DNA of 64,000 bases from Verrucomicrobiota bacterium (GCA_016235595.1 JACRJX010000015.1:124001-188000), one strand, 5' to 3'. Positions 26,060-35,689 are shown, numbered from the stretch's first letter. The notes: generated by a model from the sequence alone, not told the origin. Made by a program: numbers and translations.

Positions 26060-27778
26060 ATGAGAAATGTCAGTTCATTGTTCTCACTTGGAACTGCGAG
26101 ACGAGCCGGCAGCATTCTCCTGCCCTGGGTGATTGCAGCCACCGTCGCGGGCGCAGCCGATTGGCCGTCGTGGGGCGGACAACCGTCGCGCAATATGGCC
26201 TCCGAAACAGAGAAGGGGCTGCCGGATGGGTGCTCTTTCGGGACGAAGAATGAGCGCGGCGAGATCGATCCCTCCACCACGAGAAACATCAAATGGATCG
26301 CCAAGCTCGGCAACAAAACCTACGGCAGCCCGGTCGTGAGCCAGGGCAGGGTGTTTATCGGCACGGCGGGCAATCGGTCCACAGATGCCGCGATCGTCTG
26401 CCTCGATGAAAAAACAGGGCGTGAGCTGGGGAGATTCAACTGCGGCTCGCGCAATTCCTATGGAGTGTGCTCCACGCCCACCGTCGAGGGCGATCGCCTC
26501 TATTTTGTCGCGCCGGAATCAGAGGTGGTGTGCCTGGACCTGTCCTCGTGGCTCAAACCGTCCGGCGCTGTCGCGGATGCGGGTTCCGTCCGGCACGTTG
26601 TGTGGCGGTATGACATGGCGGAGAAATTGCATGTCATGCAGGATCATGTGGCCAGTTGTTCGGTGCTGGTGCATGGCGATTTCGTGTATGTCTGCACCGG
26701 CAATGGCCGGTTCAAAACCGCGGACAAGCCGTTCTATCCGCTGACGCCCAGTCTGGTTGTGTTCAACAAGCGCACCGGGCAGTTGGTGGCGCGCGACGAC
26801 GAGCAGATTGGCGAACAGCTTTGGCGCGGGCAATGGTCCTCGCCGTCGCTGGCGACGGTCAACGGAAAGGCTCAGATCCTCTTCGCCACGGGGAACGGCT
26901 TTTGTTATGCGTTCGAACCGGCGGACCCCGCGGCGAAGGTCGCTCCCGACCGCTGGATCACGACCACGCTGCGCGGTCCCATCGTGTATTACATCAATGT
27001 CAAAGGCCAGGACACGGGCGGGCTTTCCCCCGCGGAATATGCCAGAAAGTTCACGCCGCTGGCCTCCATGCAAAAACCGGCGCTGCCGGTGGAATTCCGT
27101 TACTCGATCAACCTGCCGGTCATGACGCCGGTCCATACCATTCCCACGGCCAAAGTGCCCGACGTGCCGATCTTGAAAAAAATCTGGTGGTTCGATTGTC
27201 TTCCGCCGGAATACAGGAATGCGCCGTTCTACGCCCGCGGGGGCAAGGGGGATGGCGAAAAACATCCCTGCGATATCATCGCCACGCCGGTGTTTTACCG
27301 CAACCGCGTTTACGTGGCGATCGGCGGCGATCCGGTTCACGGCAGCAGGAACAGCCGGGGAAACCTTTTTTGCATCGATCCGACCCGGACCGGCGACATC
27401 ACCCGGAGCGGCCGGGTCTGGAATTACGACGAACTGAATGCGTCGATCACCACAGTGGCCATCACCGGCGGGTTGGTGTTCGTCATTGACGAAGCCAGCG
27501 TCATCCACTGCCTGGATGCCGACACCGGGCAGAAGTATTGGACCCATGCCCTCAAAGGCGAGACCGGCCAGTTGAATTCCGCCCTGCTGGCCGTGGACGG
27601 CAAATTATTCGCCGGCAAGACCATTTTGGCGGCGGGCAAGACGCTGAAGATACTCGGCGTCATCGACGGCAACAACGTCACCAGTTCCAGCGCGCCATGC
27701 GTTGCCAATGGCGTGCTCTTCAAGGTGCAGGGCGACAGGTTATGGGCGGTGTGCGACAAGGGGGAGAAAGCGCCGTAG
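26060..27778 (+). CDS. Exported PQQ-type beta-propeller protein
   Basis: A 572-residue secreted protein with an N-terminal signal (through about residue 32, before ADWPSWGGQ). It has WD/PQQ-like propeller blades: NIKWIAKLGNKTYGSPVVSQ, RVFIGTAGNRSTDAAIVCLD, STPTVEGDRLYFVAPESEVV, ATPVFYRNRVYVAIGGDPVH and FVIDEASVIHCLDADTGQKYW. The opening ADWPSWGGQPSRNMASE is the usual start of PVC outer-membrane or periplasmic PQQ-like proteins. It lacks recognisable quinoprotein dehydrogenase catalytic residues, so a scaffold or binding role is as likely as an enzyme. Start at 26060 is preferred over GTG 26045, which would add five residues. Confidence 0.85.
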   Translation: MRNVSSLFSLGTARRAGSILLPWVIAATVAGAADWPSWGGQPSRNMASETEKGLPDGCSFGTKNERGEIDPSTTRNIKWIAKLGNKTYGSPVVSQGRVFIGTAGNRSTDAAIVCLDEKTGRELGRFNCGSRNSYGVCSTPTVEGDRLYFVAPESEVVCLDLSSWLKPSGAVADAGSVRHVVWRYDMAEKLHVMQDHVASCSVLVHGDFVYVCTGNGRFKTADKPFYPLTPSLVVFNKRTGQLVARDDEQIGEQLWRGQWSSPSLATVNGKAQILFATGNGFCYAFEPADPAAKVAPDRWITTTLRGPIVYYINVKGQDTGGLSPAEYARKFTPLASMQKPALPVEFRYSINLPVMTPVHTIPTAKVPDVPILKKIWWFDCLPPEYRNAPFYARGGKGDGEKHPCDIIATPVFYRNRVYVAIGGDPVHGSRNSRGNLFCIDPTRTGDITRSGRVWNYDELNASITTVAITGGLVFVIDEASVIHCLDADTGQKYWTHALKGETGQLNSALLAVDGKLFAGKTILAAGKTLKILGVIDGNNVTSSSAPCVANGVLFKVQGDRLWAVCDKGEKAP

Positions 27779-27820
27779 CTCGGCGGCGCGAGGCTGCGCA
27801 TTGCAGTCCCACGCCTTCAG

Positions 27821-29092
27821 GTGTTACAGTCCTTGCCCGTGAAGCTGGAACGATTCCTCGCGTGCACGGTTCTCCCAACGCTTGTGGCTGTCGTTTGCCC
27901 GACCGCAACCCTCGCCGCCGCCGAACCCAAGCTCACGCCTGCGTTTCCACCGGCCGTGGCCGAGAGTTTCAAGGGCAAGGACCCCGCAAAGGTCACAAAG
28001 CTGGACTTGAGGAACTCGGAAATCCGGGATGAAGACCTTGCCACCCTCAAGCCGCTGAAGCAGTTGGAGGGGCTTGACCTCACCAACACCCGGGTCAGCG
28101 ACGCGGGGCTGGCGCATCTGAAGCCGCTGACGCAGTTGGAGGGGCTTGACCTCACCGACACGAAGGTCGGCAACGCGGGGCTGGCGCATCTGACGCCTCT
28201 GACGCAGTTGATGTCGCTAAACCTCGCCTACACCAAAGTGAGCAACGCGGGGCTGGCGCATCTGAAAGCGATGACGCAGTTGGCGGAGCTTGGCCTTATC
28301 TGCACGCAGGTCGGCGACGCGGGGCTGGAGCATCTGAAGCCGCTGAAGCAGTTGAGAATACTTGACCTCTCCCACACGCAGGTGAGCGACGCGGGGCTGG
28401 AGCATCTGAAGCCGCTGACGCAGTTGGAGTTGCTTGACCTCACCAGCACCCGGGTCAGCGATGCGGGGCTGGCGCATCTGAAGCCGCTGACGAAGTTGAA
28501 GGAGCTTCGCCTCTTTAACACGCAGGTCGGCAATGCGGGGCTGGCGCATCTGAAGGGGATGACGCAGTTGGAGGTGCTTGGCCTCTCCGGCCCGCAGGTG
28601 AGCGACGCGGGGCTGGAGCATCTGAAGCGGCTGACGCAGTTGAAATCGCTTGACCTCGCCGACACGAAGGTCGGCGACGCGGGGCTGGCGCATCTGAAGG
28701 CGATGACGCAGTTGGTGGATCTTGACCTTATCGGCACGAAGGTCGGCGACGCGGGGCTGGCGCATCTGAAGACGATGACGCAGTTGGAGTGGCTTAACCT
28801 CAACGACACGAAAGTGACCGACGCGGGCCTGGCGCATCTGAAGACGCTGACGAAGTTGGATTCGCTTTTCCTCTCCGACACGCAGGTCGGCGACGCGGGG
28901 CTGGCGCATTTGAAGGGGATGACGCAGTTGAAAGCGCTGATCCTTTTGAACACGAAAGTCAGTGACGCGGGACTGGCGCATTTGAAGGCGCTGACGAAGT
29001 TGGAGAACCTCCACCTCGGAGGCTCGAAGGTGACGAAGGCGGGAGTGGATGAGCTTCAAAAGCATCTGCCGGAGTGCAGGATTCACTGGTAG
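27821..29092 (+). CDS. Exported leucine-rich-repeat protein
   Basis: A 423-residue secreted protein. After a signal-like N-terminus (hydrophobic FLACTVLPTLVAVVCPTATLA) and a short lead-in, it has 14 tandem 24-residue leucine-rich repeats of the type LTQLEGLDLTDTKVGDAGLAHLKP, from about base 28055 to 29065 (consensus given here as LxxLDLxxTxVxDAGLAHLK). The 72-base units are strongly similar at DNA level. The RNI/AMN1-like consensus matches the LRR_6 class common in planctomycetes and Verrucomicrobia. A protein-binding role at the cell surface or in the periplasm is likely. GTG 27821 and GTG 27839 are both possible starts, with no clear ribosome site for either. Confidence 0.85.
   Translation: MLQSLPVKLERFLACTVLPTLVAVVCPTATLAAAEPKLTPAFPPAVAESFKGKDPAKVTKLDLRNSEIRDEDLATLKPLKQLEGLDLTNTRVSDAGLAHLKPLTQLEGLDLTDTKVGNAGLAHLTPLTQLMSLNLAYTKVSNAGLAHLKAMTQLAELGLICTQVGDAGLEHLKPLKQLRILDLSHTQVSDAGLEHLKPLTQLELLDLTSTRVSDAGLAHLKPLTKLKELRLFNTQVGNAGLAHLKGMTQLEVLGLSGPQVSDAGLEHLKRLTQLKSLDLADTKVGDAGLAHLKAMTQLVDLDLIGTKVGDAGLAHLKTMTQLEWLNLNDTKVTDAGLAHLKTLTKLDSLFLSDTQVGDAGLAHLKGMTQLKALILLNTKVSDAGLAHLKALTKLENLHLGGSKVTKAGVDELQKHLPECRIHW
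28055..29062 (+). repeat. Fourteen tandem 72-base coding repeats
   Basis: Each 72-base unit encodes one leucine-rich repeat. The shared strings GCGGGGCTGGCGCATCTGAA and GACGCAGTTG recur at fixed 72-base spacing. Units vary mostly at the exposed positions of the repeat, as expected for a binding surface evolving by unequal crossing-over. Confidence 0.85.
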
Positions 29093-29179
29093 CCCCGCCA
29101 AACGCCCGTCGGCGGATGAGGGGCCAAAGGAATGAGGTTGAAGATCACGATTGAGACGTCGAACAGATAAAGGAGCATG

Positions 29180-29539
29180 ATGAGCACACCTGATATAGCC
29201 ACTGCCATGACTCGCTTGGAACCTGACCGGATCGAAACGCTGCTCGCCAAGCTGCAAAAGACACGCACGTGGAAGCATAACCTGCTGCTTTCGATTGGAC
29301 CCTTCGCGCTTTTGTTTGGGTATGGGATTTGTCAGTGGCAGCAGAACGAACATTTCTTGCCACTTGTTACGACCATCTTCATGGTGATTGTTTGTGTCGA
29401 AATTCCCAACGCGCAAATCAGGAATAAACAATTGAACCTCCTGGTCGAGATGGTCGAGGAGCTGCACAAGGCCGGGAAGATTTCCACAGCCGAGCGCAAG
29501 ATGTATGCCACGTCCCCAACGCGGCGGAATCTGCTATGA
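29180..29539 (+). CDS. Small two-helix membrane protein, unknown
   Basis: A 119-residue protein. AAAGGAG at 29169-29175 suits the second of two adjacent ATG codons (29180), leaving four bases; ATG 29177 is the alternative. A charged N-terminal helix (RIETLLAKLQKTRTWKHN) is followed by two hydrophobic segments (LLLSIGPFALLFGYGI and FLPLVTTIFMVIVCVEI) and a helical tail (NLLVEMVEELHKAGKIST). I recognise no family. It sits 87 bases after the LRR gene and before a 230-base gap without features. Confidence 0.6.
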   Translation: MSTPDIATAMTRLEPDRIETLLAKLQKTRTWKHNLLLSIGPFALLFGYGICQWQQNEHFLPLVTTIFMVIVCVEIPNAQIRNKQLNLLVEMVEELHKAGKISTAERKMYATSPTRRNLL

Positions 29540-29772
29540 ACGCCGCGTGAGGGCACACCAACACGCGCTGATGTTGATATGAGTTTCGATTCCCTGTAAA
29601 AGAGGTGGAGCGAAATTGCCGACCGGCGAAGGTGACGGAAACATCGAAGGACGCGAACCGTGCTGATGAATCCTCATCGCCCCGCTGCTGGCGCCGCCAG
29701 CCACGCTGGCTGGAAGTGAAGATGTTGTGTTGATTGTGGTGTGATTGCGCACCTCTCGAACGAAAGAAAAAC

Positions 29773-31194
29773 ATGATCAAGAACAAGGCCCCTCAACAGA
29801 TAACCCGCCGTCAATTTATCCGAACTGCCGCGGTCGCTACCACGTTCACCATTGTGCCCCGGCATGTGCTGGGAGGCCCGAGGCACGTCGCGCCCAGCAA
29901 CAAGGTGAACATCGCGATTATCGGCGCCGGCGGGCAGGCGCGGAGCAATATCAAGAATCTGTTCAATGAACCCGATGCGCAGATCATGGCCATCTGCGAT
30001 GTGGCGGAGACGACCGACCTTCGTCCGTTCTACTACGGGGGTTTTGGCGGCAGGTCAGCCACGAAGGCCTTGGTGGAAGAACGTTACTCAAAGAAGACGC
30101 CCGGCTACCAATGCAAGGTGTATGAAGACTTCCGCGTGATGTTGGAAAAAGAGAAGGCTATCGACGCGATTCTCTGCGCCACGCCGGATCATGCCCATGC
30201 GGTGATTTCCATCACGGCGATGAAAATGGGGAAGCATGTCTATTGCGAAAAGCCGCTGACTCATAACATCTGGGAAGCGCGCCAGGTCGCTGCAGTGGCC
30301 AAGGAAACCGGTGTTGCCACACAGATGGGCAATCAGGGGCATTCCGGAGAGGGGATTCGTCAGACTTGCGAATGGATATGGGACGGGGCTATTGGACCTG
30401 TGCGTGAGGTTCACGCCTGGAGCGATGTGGGGCAGTGGGTCAAGACCCCCGGCCGGCCCAAGGAAACGCCGCCGGTGCCGGAAGGCTTCAACTGGGACAT
30501 GTGGCTGGGACCGCGGGACAGCCGTCCTTATCATCCTTCCTACGCGCCGTACAACTGGCGCGGCTGGTGGGCGTTTGGCACCGGCGCCATCGGTGACATG
30601 GCCTGTCACAACCTGGACCCGGCTGTGATGGCTCTGAAGTTGGTCAGCCCGATCAGCGTCGAAGCCACTTCGACAGGTGTGGATGATGAAGTGACCTCGT
30701 TTGGCGGACTCTACAACTATCGTTTTGGACCTCGCGGCGATATGCCGGCGTTGAAGTTGACGTGGTATGACGGCGGACTGCGTCCACCCACGCCCGAGGG
30801 ACTGGATCCCAACGACCCCAAACAGCGCTTGGGCGAAAGGGGCAATGGCATACTGTTTGTCGGCGATAAAGGTTTGATCACCTGCGCCGGCTGGGCTGGA
30901 ATGCCACGGCTCTTGCCGTTGTCGTTGCACAGGGAGTACAAGCGTCCCGAAAAAACATTACCCAGGAGCAAAGGCCATCACGCCGACTGGTTGGCCGCAT
31001 GCAAGGGCGGCACGCCGGCCAGCGGCAACTTCGAATACAGCGCGCGTTTAACGGAACTGGTATTGCTGGGCAACGTCGCCATGCGTGCCCGGAAGAAGAT
31101 CTTATGGGACGGCGCCGATATGAAAGCCACCAACGCGCCTGAAGCGGATAAGTTCCTGAAGGAGCAGTATCGCAAGGGTTGGGAGATCTGCTGA
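29773..31194 (+). CDS. Tat-exported Gfo/Idh/MocA family oxidoreductase
   Basis: A 473-residue dehydrogenase-type protein. A twin-arginine signal (ITRRQFIRTAAVATTFTIVP) is followed by the NAD(P)-binding Rossmann motif VNIAIIGAGGQARS, the sheet segment LCATPDHAHAVISITAM, and the family hallmark CEKPLTHNIWEAR. The domain GAIGDMACHNLDPAVMALKL is usual in PVC members. These enzymes oxidise or epimerise sugars; the Tat signal fits export with a tightly bound, folded cofactor. It begins at ATG 29773 after CGAAAGAAAAAC. It lies upstream of the two ceramidase-like genes, 97 bases apart. Confidence 0.92.
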   Translation: MIKNKAPQQITRRQFIRTAAVATTFTIVPRHVLGGPRHVAPSNKVNIAIIGAGGQARSNIKNLFNEPDAQIMAICDVAETTDLRPFYYGGFGGRSATKALVEERYSKKTPGYQCKVYEDFRVMLEKEKAIDAILCATPDHAHAVISITAMKMGKHVYCEKPLTHNIWEARQVAAVAKETGVATQMGNQGHSGEGIRQTCEWIWDGAIGPVREVHAWSDVGQWVKTPGRPKETPPVPEGFNWDMWLGPRDSRPYHPSYAPYNWRGWWAFGTGAIGDMACHNLDPAVMALKLVSPISVEATSTGVDDEVTSFGGLYNYRFGPRGDMPALKLTWYDGGLRPPTPEGLDPNDPKQRLGERGNGILFVGDKGLITCAGWAGMPRLLPLSLHREYKRPEKTLPRSKGHHADWLAACKGGTPASGNFEYSARLTELVLLGNVAMRARKKILWDGADMKATNAPEADKFLKEQYRKGWEIC

Positions 31195-31291
31195 GAGCCG
31201 GGCTTCTCTTCACTCAATTGACGGGGTTGAGCCAGAAAGCTCTTCAACGAATTCCATAAAACATCATCGCCTTCATTCTCTCGACATCACC

Positions 31292-32722
31292 GTGCGCACA
31301 TTTCTATCGGTCCTTCTCCTGGTCACCGCTGCTTGCGCGGCAGCCGCGCCCGCGCCCGTGTTTCGCGCCGGCGCCGCCACGAGCAACATCACGCCGCCGT
31401 TGGGCCGGCCGATCATCGGCGGGTTCCTGCCCATCCCAGCCGCCAATGTCCACGACGAGCTGCACGCGCGGTGCCTGGTGCTCGACGACGGGCAAACGAA
31501 GCTGGCTCTGGTGGTCCTGGAACTGCTGGGCATCGGGGACAGCGTGAGCATCGAGGCCAGAAAGCTCATCGAAAAGGAGACCGGCATCCCGGCGTCCAAC
31601 GTGTTGATCTCGGCCATCCACACGCATTCGGCCCCCAGCGCCCTGGGCACGGAATTCAAGTCCCCGCAGAAGGCCGACGACTACCAGCGGTTCGTCGCCC
31701 GGCGCATCGCCGACGGGGTGAAGTGCGCGGCCAACCGGTTGCGCCCGGCCGAGGTTGGATTCGCCACGGCCCAGGCGCCGGAGCATGTGTTCAACCGCCG
31801 CTGGTTCCTGAAATCGGGCGCCATTCCGAATAATCCGTTCGGCGGCTCCGACCAGGTGAGGATGAATCCGCCGGCGGGCAGTCCGGACCTGCTGAAGCCG
31901 GCCGGCCCGACCGATCCCACGGTGTCGATCCTGGCGGTGCGCGAACCGGGCGGCCGGCCGATCGCGGTCTACTCGGCTTATTCGCTGCACTACGTGGGCG
32001 GCGTGGCGCGCGGCGATATCTCGGCCGATTACTACGGCATGTATTGCAGCCGTCTGGAGCGCCTCATGCACGGCAACGAGCAGGACCCGCCGATGGTGGC
32101 AATGATGGCCAATGGCACCAGCGCCGACATCAACAACATCAATTTCGTTCATCCCCGGCCGCCGAAGAAATCCTACGAGCAGATGCGTTTCGTGGCCGAC
32201 GATCTGGCCGGCAAGGTCCACGCGGCGCTGGCCCACATCGAGTATCGCGGCCGGGTCACCCTGGCCGCGCGTTACCGGGAGCTGAAGATATCCCCGCGCC
32301 GGCCGACCGACGAGCAGATGGCTTGGGCCAGACAAACGCTGGCCAAGCCCGCGCCCGCGCCGGGCAAGGCCGACCTCTCGCGCATTTACGCGCAGCGCAC
32401 GGTGGAGATCGCCGGGTATCCGGCGGCGATTCCGGTGGCGCTGCAAGTCCTGCGGATTGGCGGGGTGTGCATCGGCAGCATGCCCAACGAGGTGTTCTGC
32501 GAGATCGGCCTGGAGTTTCGCAAGCGAAGCCCGGTGCAGCCGGCGTTCCTGGTCGAGCTGGCCCACGGCTACTTCGGCTACCTGCCCACGCCGAAGCAGC
32601 ATGAGCTGGGCGGTTACGAGACGTGGCTGGGCACCAACCACCTCGAGCCGCAGGCTTCGGAGAAGATGCTCGGCGCGCTGCTGAAAATGGCCGCCGAGGT
32701 TCGCCCGGCCACCGCGAAATAA
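31292..32722 (+). CDS. Neutral/alkaline non-lysosomal ceramidase-like protein, copy 1
   Basis: A 476-residue exported protein matching the N-terminal domain of neutral ceramidases, zinc amidases. The core blocks are FRAGAATSNITPPLGRPIIG, LHARCLVLDDGQTKLALV, NVLISAIHTHSAPSA with zinc-ligand histidines, and YSAYSLHYVGGV. The start is GTG 31292, giving the signal MRTFLSVLLLVTAACAAAA. Full-length ceramidases are about 650-700 residues; this form lacks the C-terminal Ig-like domain, as most PVC members do, so the substrate may not be ceramide. It is followed 42 bases later by a close paralogue. Confidence 0.85.
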   Translation: MRTFLSVLLLVTAACAAAAPAPVFRAGAATSNITPPLGRPIIGGFLPIPAANVHDELHARCLVLDDGQTKLALVVLELLGIGDSVSIEARKLIEKETGIPASNVLISAIHTHSAPSALGTEFKSPQKADDYQRFVARRIADGVKCAANRLRPAEVGFATAQAPEHVFNRRWFLKSGAIPNNPFGGSDQVRMNPPAGSPDLLKPAGPTDPTVSILAVREPGGRPIAVYSAYSLHYVGGVARGDISADYYGMYCSRLERLMHGNEQDPPMVAMMANGTSADINNINFVHPRPPKKSYEQMRFVADDLAGKVHAALAHIEYRGRVTLAARYRELKISPRRPTDEQMAWARQTLAKPAPAPGKADLSRIYAQRTVEIAGYPAAIPVALQVLRIGGVCIGSMPNEVFCEIGLEFRKRSPVQPAFLVELAHGYFGYLPTPKQHELGGYETWLGTNHLEPQASEKMLGALLKMAAEVRPATAK

Positions 32723-32764
32723 TGACTGTCCCGAAAGACCAATAGTGCTATTACAAATCCCACA

Positions 32765-34198
32765 ATGAAACGCTACCTGTCTGCGATCGCTTTCTGTTTG
32801 TTGAACTCCCTGCTCCTGTCCGCAGCCGCGCCCGCGCCCGTGTTTCGCGCCGGCGCTGCCACGAGCAATATCACGCCGCCGTTGGGCCGGCCGATCATCG
32901 GCAACTTCGTCGCCCCGATGGCGACGAATATCCACGATGAGTTGCACGCCCGCTGCCTCGTGCTCGACGACGGCAAAACAAAGCTGGCTCTCGTGACCCT
33001 CGACCTGCTCGGCTCCGACGCGAACACGTGCGTCGAGGCGCGCGGCCTGATCGAAAAGCAGGTGGGCATCCCGGCGGCAAACATTTTGATCTCGGGCGTG
33101 CATACGCACTCGGCGTGCAGCTTCGGCGGCACGATGCCGCTCAAGGGGCCGCAGTATGACAACTATCACAGTTTCGTGGTGCAGCGGATTGTTGACGGCG
33201 TGCAGTGCGCCGCCAACCGGCTGCGTCCCGCGCAGCTCGCGTGCCTCACGGCGCAAGCGCCGGAGCATGTGTTCAACCGCCGCTGGTTCCAGAAGGAAGG
33301 CACCGTGCCGCCCAACCCGTTCGGCGGCATCGACAAGGTGAAGATGAATCCGCGCTCGGGCAGTCCGGACCTCATCAAGCCCGCAGGCCCGACCGATCCC
33401 ACGGTGACCATCCTCGCCCTGCGCGAGCCTGATGGAAAGCCGATCGCCGTTTACTCGGCTTACTCGCTGCACTACGTGGGCGGCGTGCCCAAGGGCAGCA
33501 TCTCGGCCGATTACTATGGCGTGTATTGCAAGCGGCTGGAGCAGTTGATGCAACGCTCCGAACAGGACCCGCCGATGGTGGCGCTGATGGCCAACGCATC
33601 GAGCGGCGACATCAATAACGTGAACTTTTTCCACCCCCGGCCGGCCAAAAAACCCTACGAGCAGATTCAGTTCGTGGCCAACGACGTCGCCGCCAAGGTC
33701 CACGCCGCGCTGGCCAAGGCCGAGTATAGCGACAAGGTGAGCCTTGCGGCGCGCTTCCGGGAGCAGGCCATCGACCGTCCCATGCCGACGGCCGAACAGA
33801 TCGCCTGGGCCAAGGAGCGGTTGACCAAACCGGGTCCCAAGCCCGACCAGGTGGACCTGCCATACAGTTACGCCCGGCGCGTCATGGACATGGCCAAGCG
33901 CGAGGCGAAGGCGAATGTGCCCCTGCAGGTGTTGCGCATCGGCCCGGCGTGCATCGGCACGATGCCCGGTGAACCGTTCTGCGAGATTGGGCTGGAGTTC
34001 CGCCAACGCAGTGGGATGAAGCCGGCGGTTCTTGTCGAGTGGGCCCACGGCGGGTTCGGCTACATCCCGACCGCCAAGCATTTCGAGTGGGGCGGCTACG
34101 AGACGTGGCTGGGCTCCTGCGCGTTCGAGCCGCACGCCTCCGAGAAGCTGCTCGACACGCTGATGGAAATGGTGGCCGAAGTCCGCGAAGCGAAGTGA
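32765..34198 (+). CDS. Neutral/alkaline non-lysosomal ceramidase-like protein, copy 2
   Basis: A 477-residue exported paralogue of the preceding gene, alike over its whole length (FRAGAATSNITPPLGRPIIG is identical, and ISGVHTHSACSFGG and YSAYSLHYVGGVPKG are the active-region blocks). After the zinc-site HTHSA the sequence is CSFGGT in place of APSALGT, so substrate-pocket divergence is plausible. It starts at ATG 32765 with the signal MKRYLSAIAFCLLNSLLLSA. A GACAGGC/GCCTGTC hairpin lies just after its stop. Tandem pairs of this family suggest related amide- or ester-linked substrates. Confidence 0.85.
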   Translation: MKRYLSAIAFCLLNSLLLSAAAPAPVFRAGAATSNITPPLGRPIIGNFVAPMATNIHDELHARCLVLDDGKTKLALVTLDLLGSDANTCVEARGLIEKQVGIPAANILISGVHTHSACSFGGTMPLKGPQYDNYHSFVVQRIVDGVQCAANRLRPAQLACLTAQAPEHVFNRRWFQKEGTVPPNPFGGIDKVKMNPRSGSPDLIKPAGPTDPTVTILALREPDGKPIAVYSAYSLHYVGGVPKGSISADYYGVYCKRLEQLMQRSEQDPPMVALMANASSGDINNVNFFHPRPAKKPYEQIQFVANDVAAKVHAALAKAEYSDKVSLAARFREQAIDRPMPTAEQIAWAKERLTKPGPKPDQVDLPYSYARRVMDMAKREAKANVPLQVLRIGPACIGTMPGEPFCEIGLEFRQRSGMKPAVLVEWAHGGFGYIPTAKHFEWGGYETWLGSCAFEPHASEKLLDTLMEMVAEVREAK

Positions 34199-34206
34199 CC
34201 AAGGTG

Positions 34207-34225
34207 TGACAGGCCTCTTGCCTGT
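34207..34225. repeat. GACAGGC-hairpin element
   Basis: GACAGGCCTCTTGCCTGTC forms a 7-base-pair stem with a five-base loop just after the second ceramidase-like gene. There is no T-run, so it is a weak terminator candidate. The same core arms occur in the longer hairpin at 60106-60138. Confidence 0.45.
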
Positions 34226-34318
34226 CCTACTCTGCGGCGGCGTGCCGCAAACCGCCCCGCGACAAACGCGCGGGAGCGGTCGCTGTCAAAAGAATAGTCC
34301 CGTGCCCATATTCACATT

Positions 34319-35572
34319 ATGAAACCCAGCGCAGACCAATGCTCCGCACCCGCATCGCGTCCGGCAACCCGGCGGCACTCTTTCCTGCTCGGCATCGGCC
34401 TGGCATTGCTCCCGGCCGCGGCGATGGCCATCGACACGCTGGCTCCCGAGCGTCCGCAGGGTTATACGATTCCCACGGTGGACATCTCCGGTGAAACGGC
34501 GCGGCAGGTGGTCGTGGCCCAGGGCACAGAGAGCGTGTATCAAGGCCACGTCCACACCCTGCTCATGCCCGACGGCAAGACGATCTTCGCCGTCTGGACC
34601 TACAATCACGGCGGCACGTGCGGGCCGATGAAGAAGAGCTGCGACGGAGGATTGACGTGGAGTGAATTGCTCCCGGTGCCCGACAACTGGAAGACCGTTC
34701 ACAACTGCCCGACGATTCATCGCCTGACCGACCCGCAGGGCAAGACCCGGCTCGTGGTGTTTGCCTGTGGCAAAGGCGGCATGTGGAGATCGTTTTCCGA
34801 GGACGACGGGAAGACGTGGTCACCGATGGCGTTCGCCGGAAATCCCTGCGGCGTTCCGCCCACCTCGGTCGAGCCGATCGAAGGCGGCAAGGTGCTGTTG
34901 ACGTGGTGCCACATCGGGCCGGGCGGCAAGGATTGCTCGCCATTGAATACCTTGCAGGCGGCGTCGCATGATGGCGGGCTGACCTGGGGCGAAGTCAAAA
35001 CCGTTTGCATCCTGCCCGGCAAGGATCCGTCGGCTTACGCGAGACGCAAGAGCAACTTCGACAAGACCATTGACGGCGCCGACCCGTGCGAGCCGGCCTG
35101 CGTTCGTTCGCCCGACGGCAAGCAACTGCTGCTGCTCCTGCGGGAAAACCGCCGCCGGCTCAACTCGTTGTATTGCACCAGCGACGACGAAGGCAGGACG
35201 TGGTCCGATCCGAAGGAGCTGCCGGCCGCGTTGACGGGGGATCGCCACACGCCGCGGTATACGCAGGACGGACGCCTGGTGGTCGTGATGCGCGACATGG
35301 CAGCCCAGAGCCCCACCAAAGGGCACTTCGTGGCTTGGGTGGGCAAGTATGACGACATCGTGCAAGGCCGCGAAGGCCAATACCGCGTGAAGCTTCTGCA
35401 CAGCTACAAAGGCTCCGACTGCGGCTATCCGGGACTCGAGGTTCTGCCCGACGGCACTCTCGTGGCGACCACCTACATCAAGTATCGCCCCGGCCCGGAG
35501 AAGAACTCGGTCGTCGCCGTTCGCTTCAAGCTGCGGGACATAGACGCCCAGGCCCGGCAACCCCGCCCGTAA
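34319..35572 (+). CDS. Exported sialidase-like BNR-repeat protein
   Basis: A 417-residue secreted six-bladed-propeller candidate. It has a signal peptide (hydrophobic HSFLLGIGLALLPAAAMA, about 20-38) and four Asp-box motifs: SCDGGLTWSE, SEDDGKTWSP, SHDGGLTWGE and SDDEGRTWSD. GYPGLEVLPDGTLVATTYIKY near the end resembles the region around the catalytic tyrosine/arginine in exo-alpha-sialidases. I do not see the complete arginine triad with confidence, so a sialidase-like fold is certain but sialidase activity is not. It lies in a run of exported glycan or lipid-processing genes, 120 bases after the second ceramidase-like gene. Confidence 0.82.
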   Translation: MKPSADQCSAPASRPATRRHSFLLGIGLALLPAAAMAIDTLAPERPQGYTIPTVDISGETARQVVVAQGTESVYQGHVHTLLMPDGKTIFAVWTYNHGGTCGPMKKSCDGGLTWSELLPVPDNWKTVHNCPTIHRLTDPQGKTRLVVFACGKGGMWRSFSEDDGKTWSPMAFAGNPCGVPPTSVEPIEGGKVLLTWCHIGPGGKDCSPLNTLQAASHDGGLTWGEVKTVCILPGKDPSAYARRKSNFDKTIDGADPCEPACVRSPDGKQLLLLLRENRRRLNSLYCTSDDEGRTWSDPKELPAALTGDRHTPRYTQDGRLVVVMRDMAAQSPTKGHFVAWVGKYDDIVQGREGQYRVKLLHSYKGSDCGYPGLEVLPDGTLVATTYIKYRPGPEKNSVVAVRFKLRDIDAQARQPRP

Positions 35573-35689
35573 CCACCCTGCGTCAAGTGGCGGGGCGGTG
35601 GAGGCGTTCACACGCACGGCCTCTCCACCAGCAAGCGGACGGGCGTCGCAAGGCTATCAGGCCGATTCCCGAACAAAGAGTTGCGGGGT

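Noticed and set aside
28055-29062. CRISPR-like array of regular repeats
   Set aside because: Units are 72 bases, contiguous without unique spacers, and encode leucine-rich repeats in frame.
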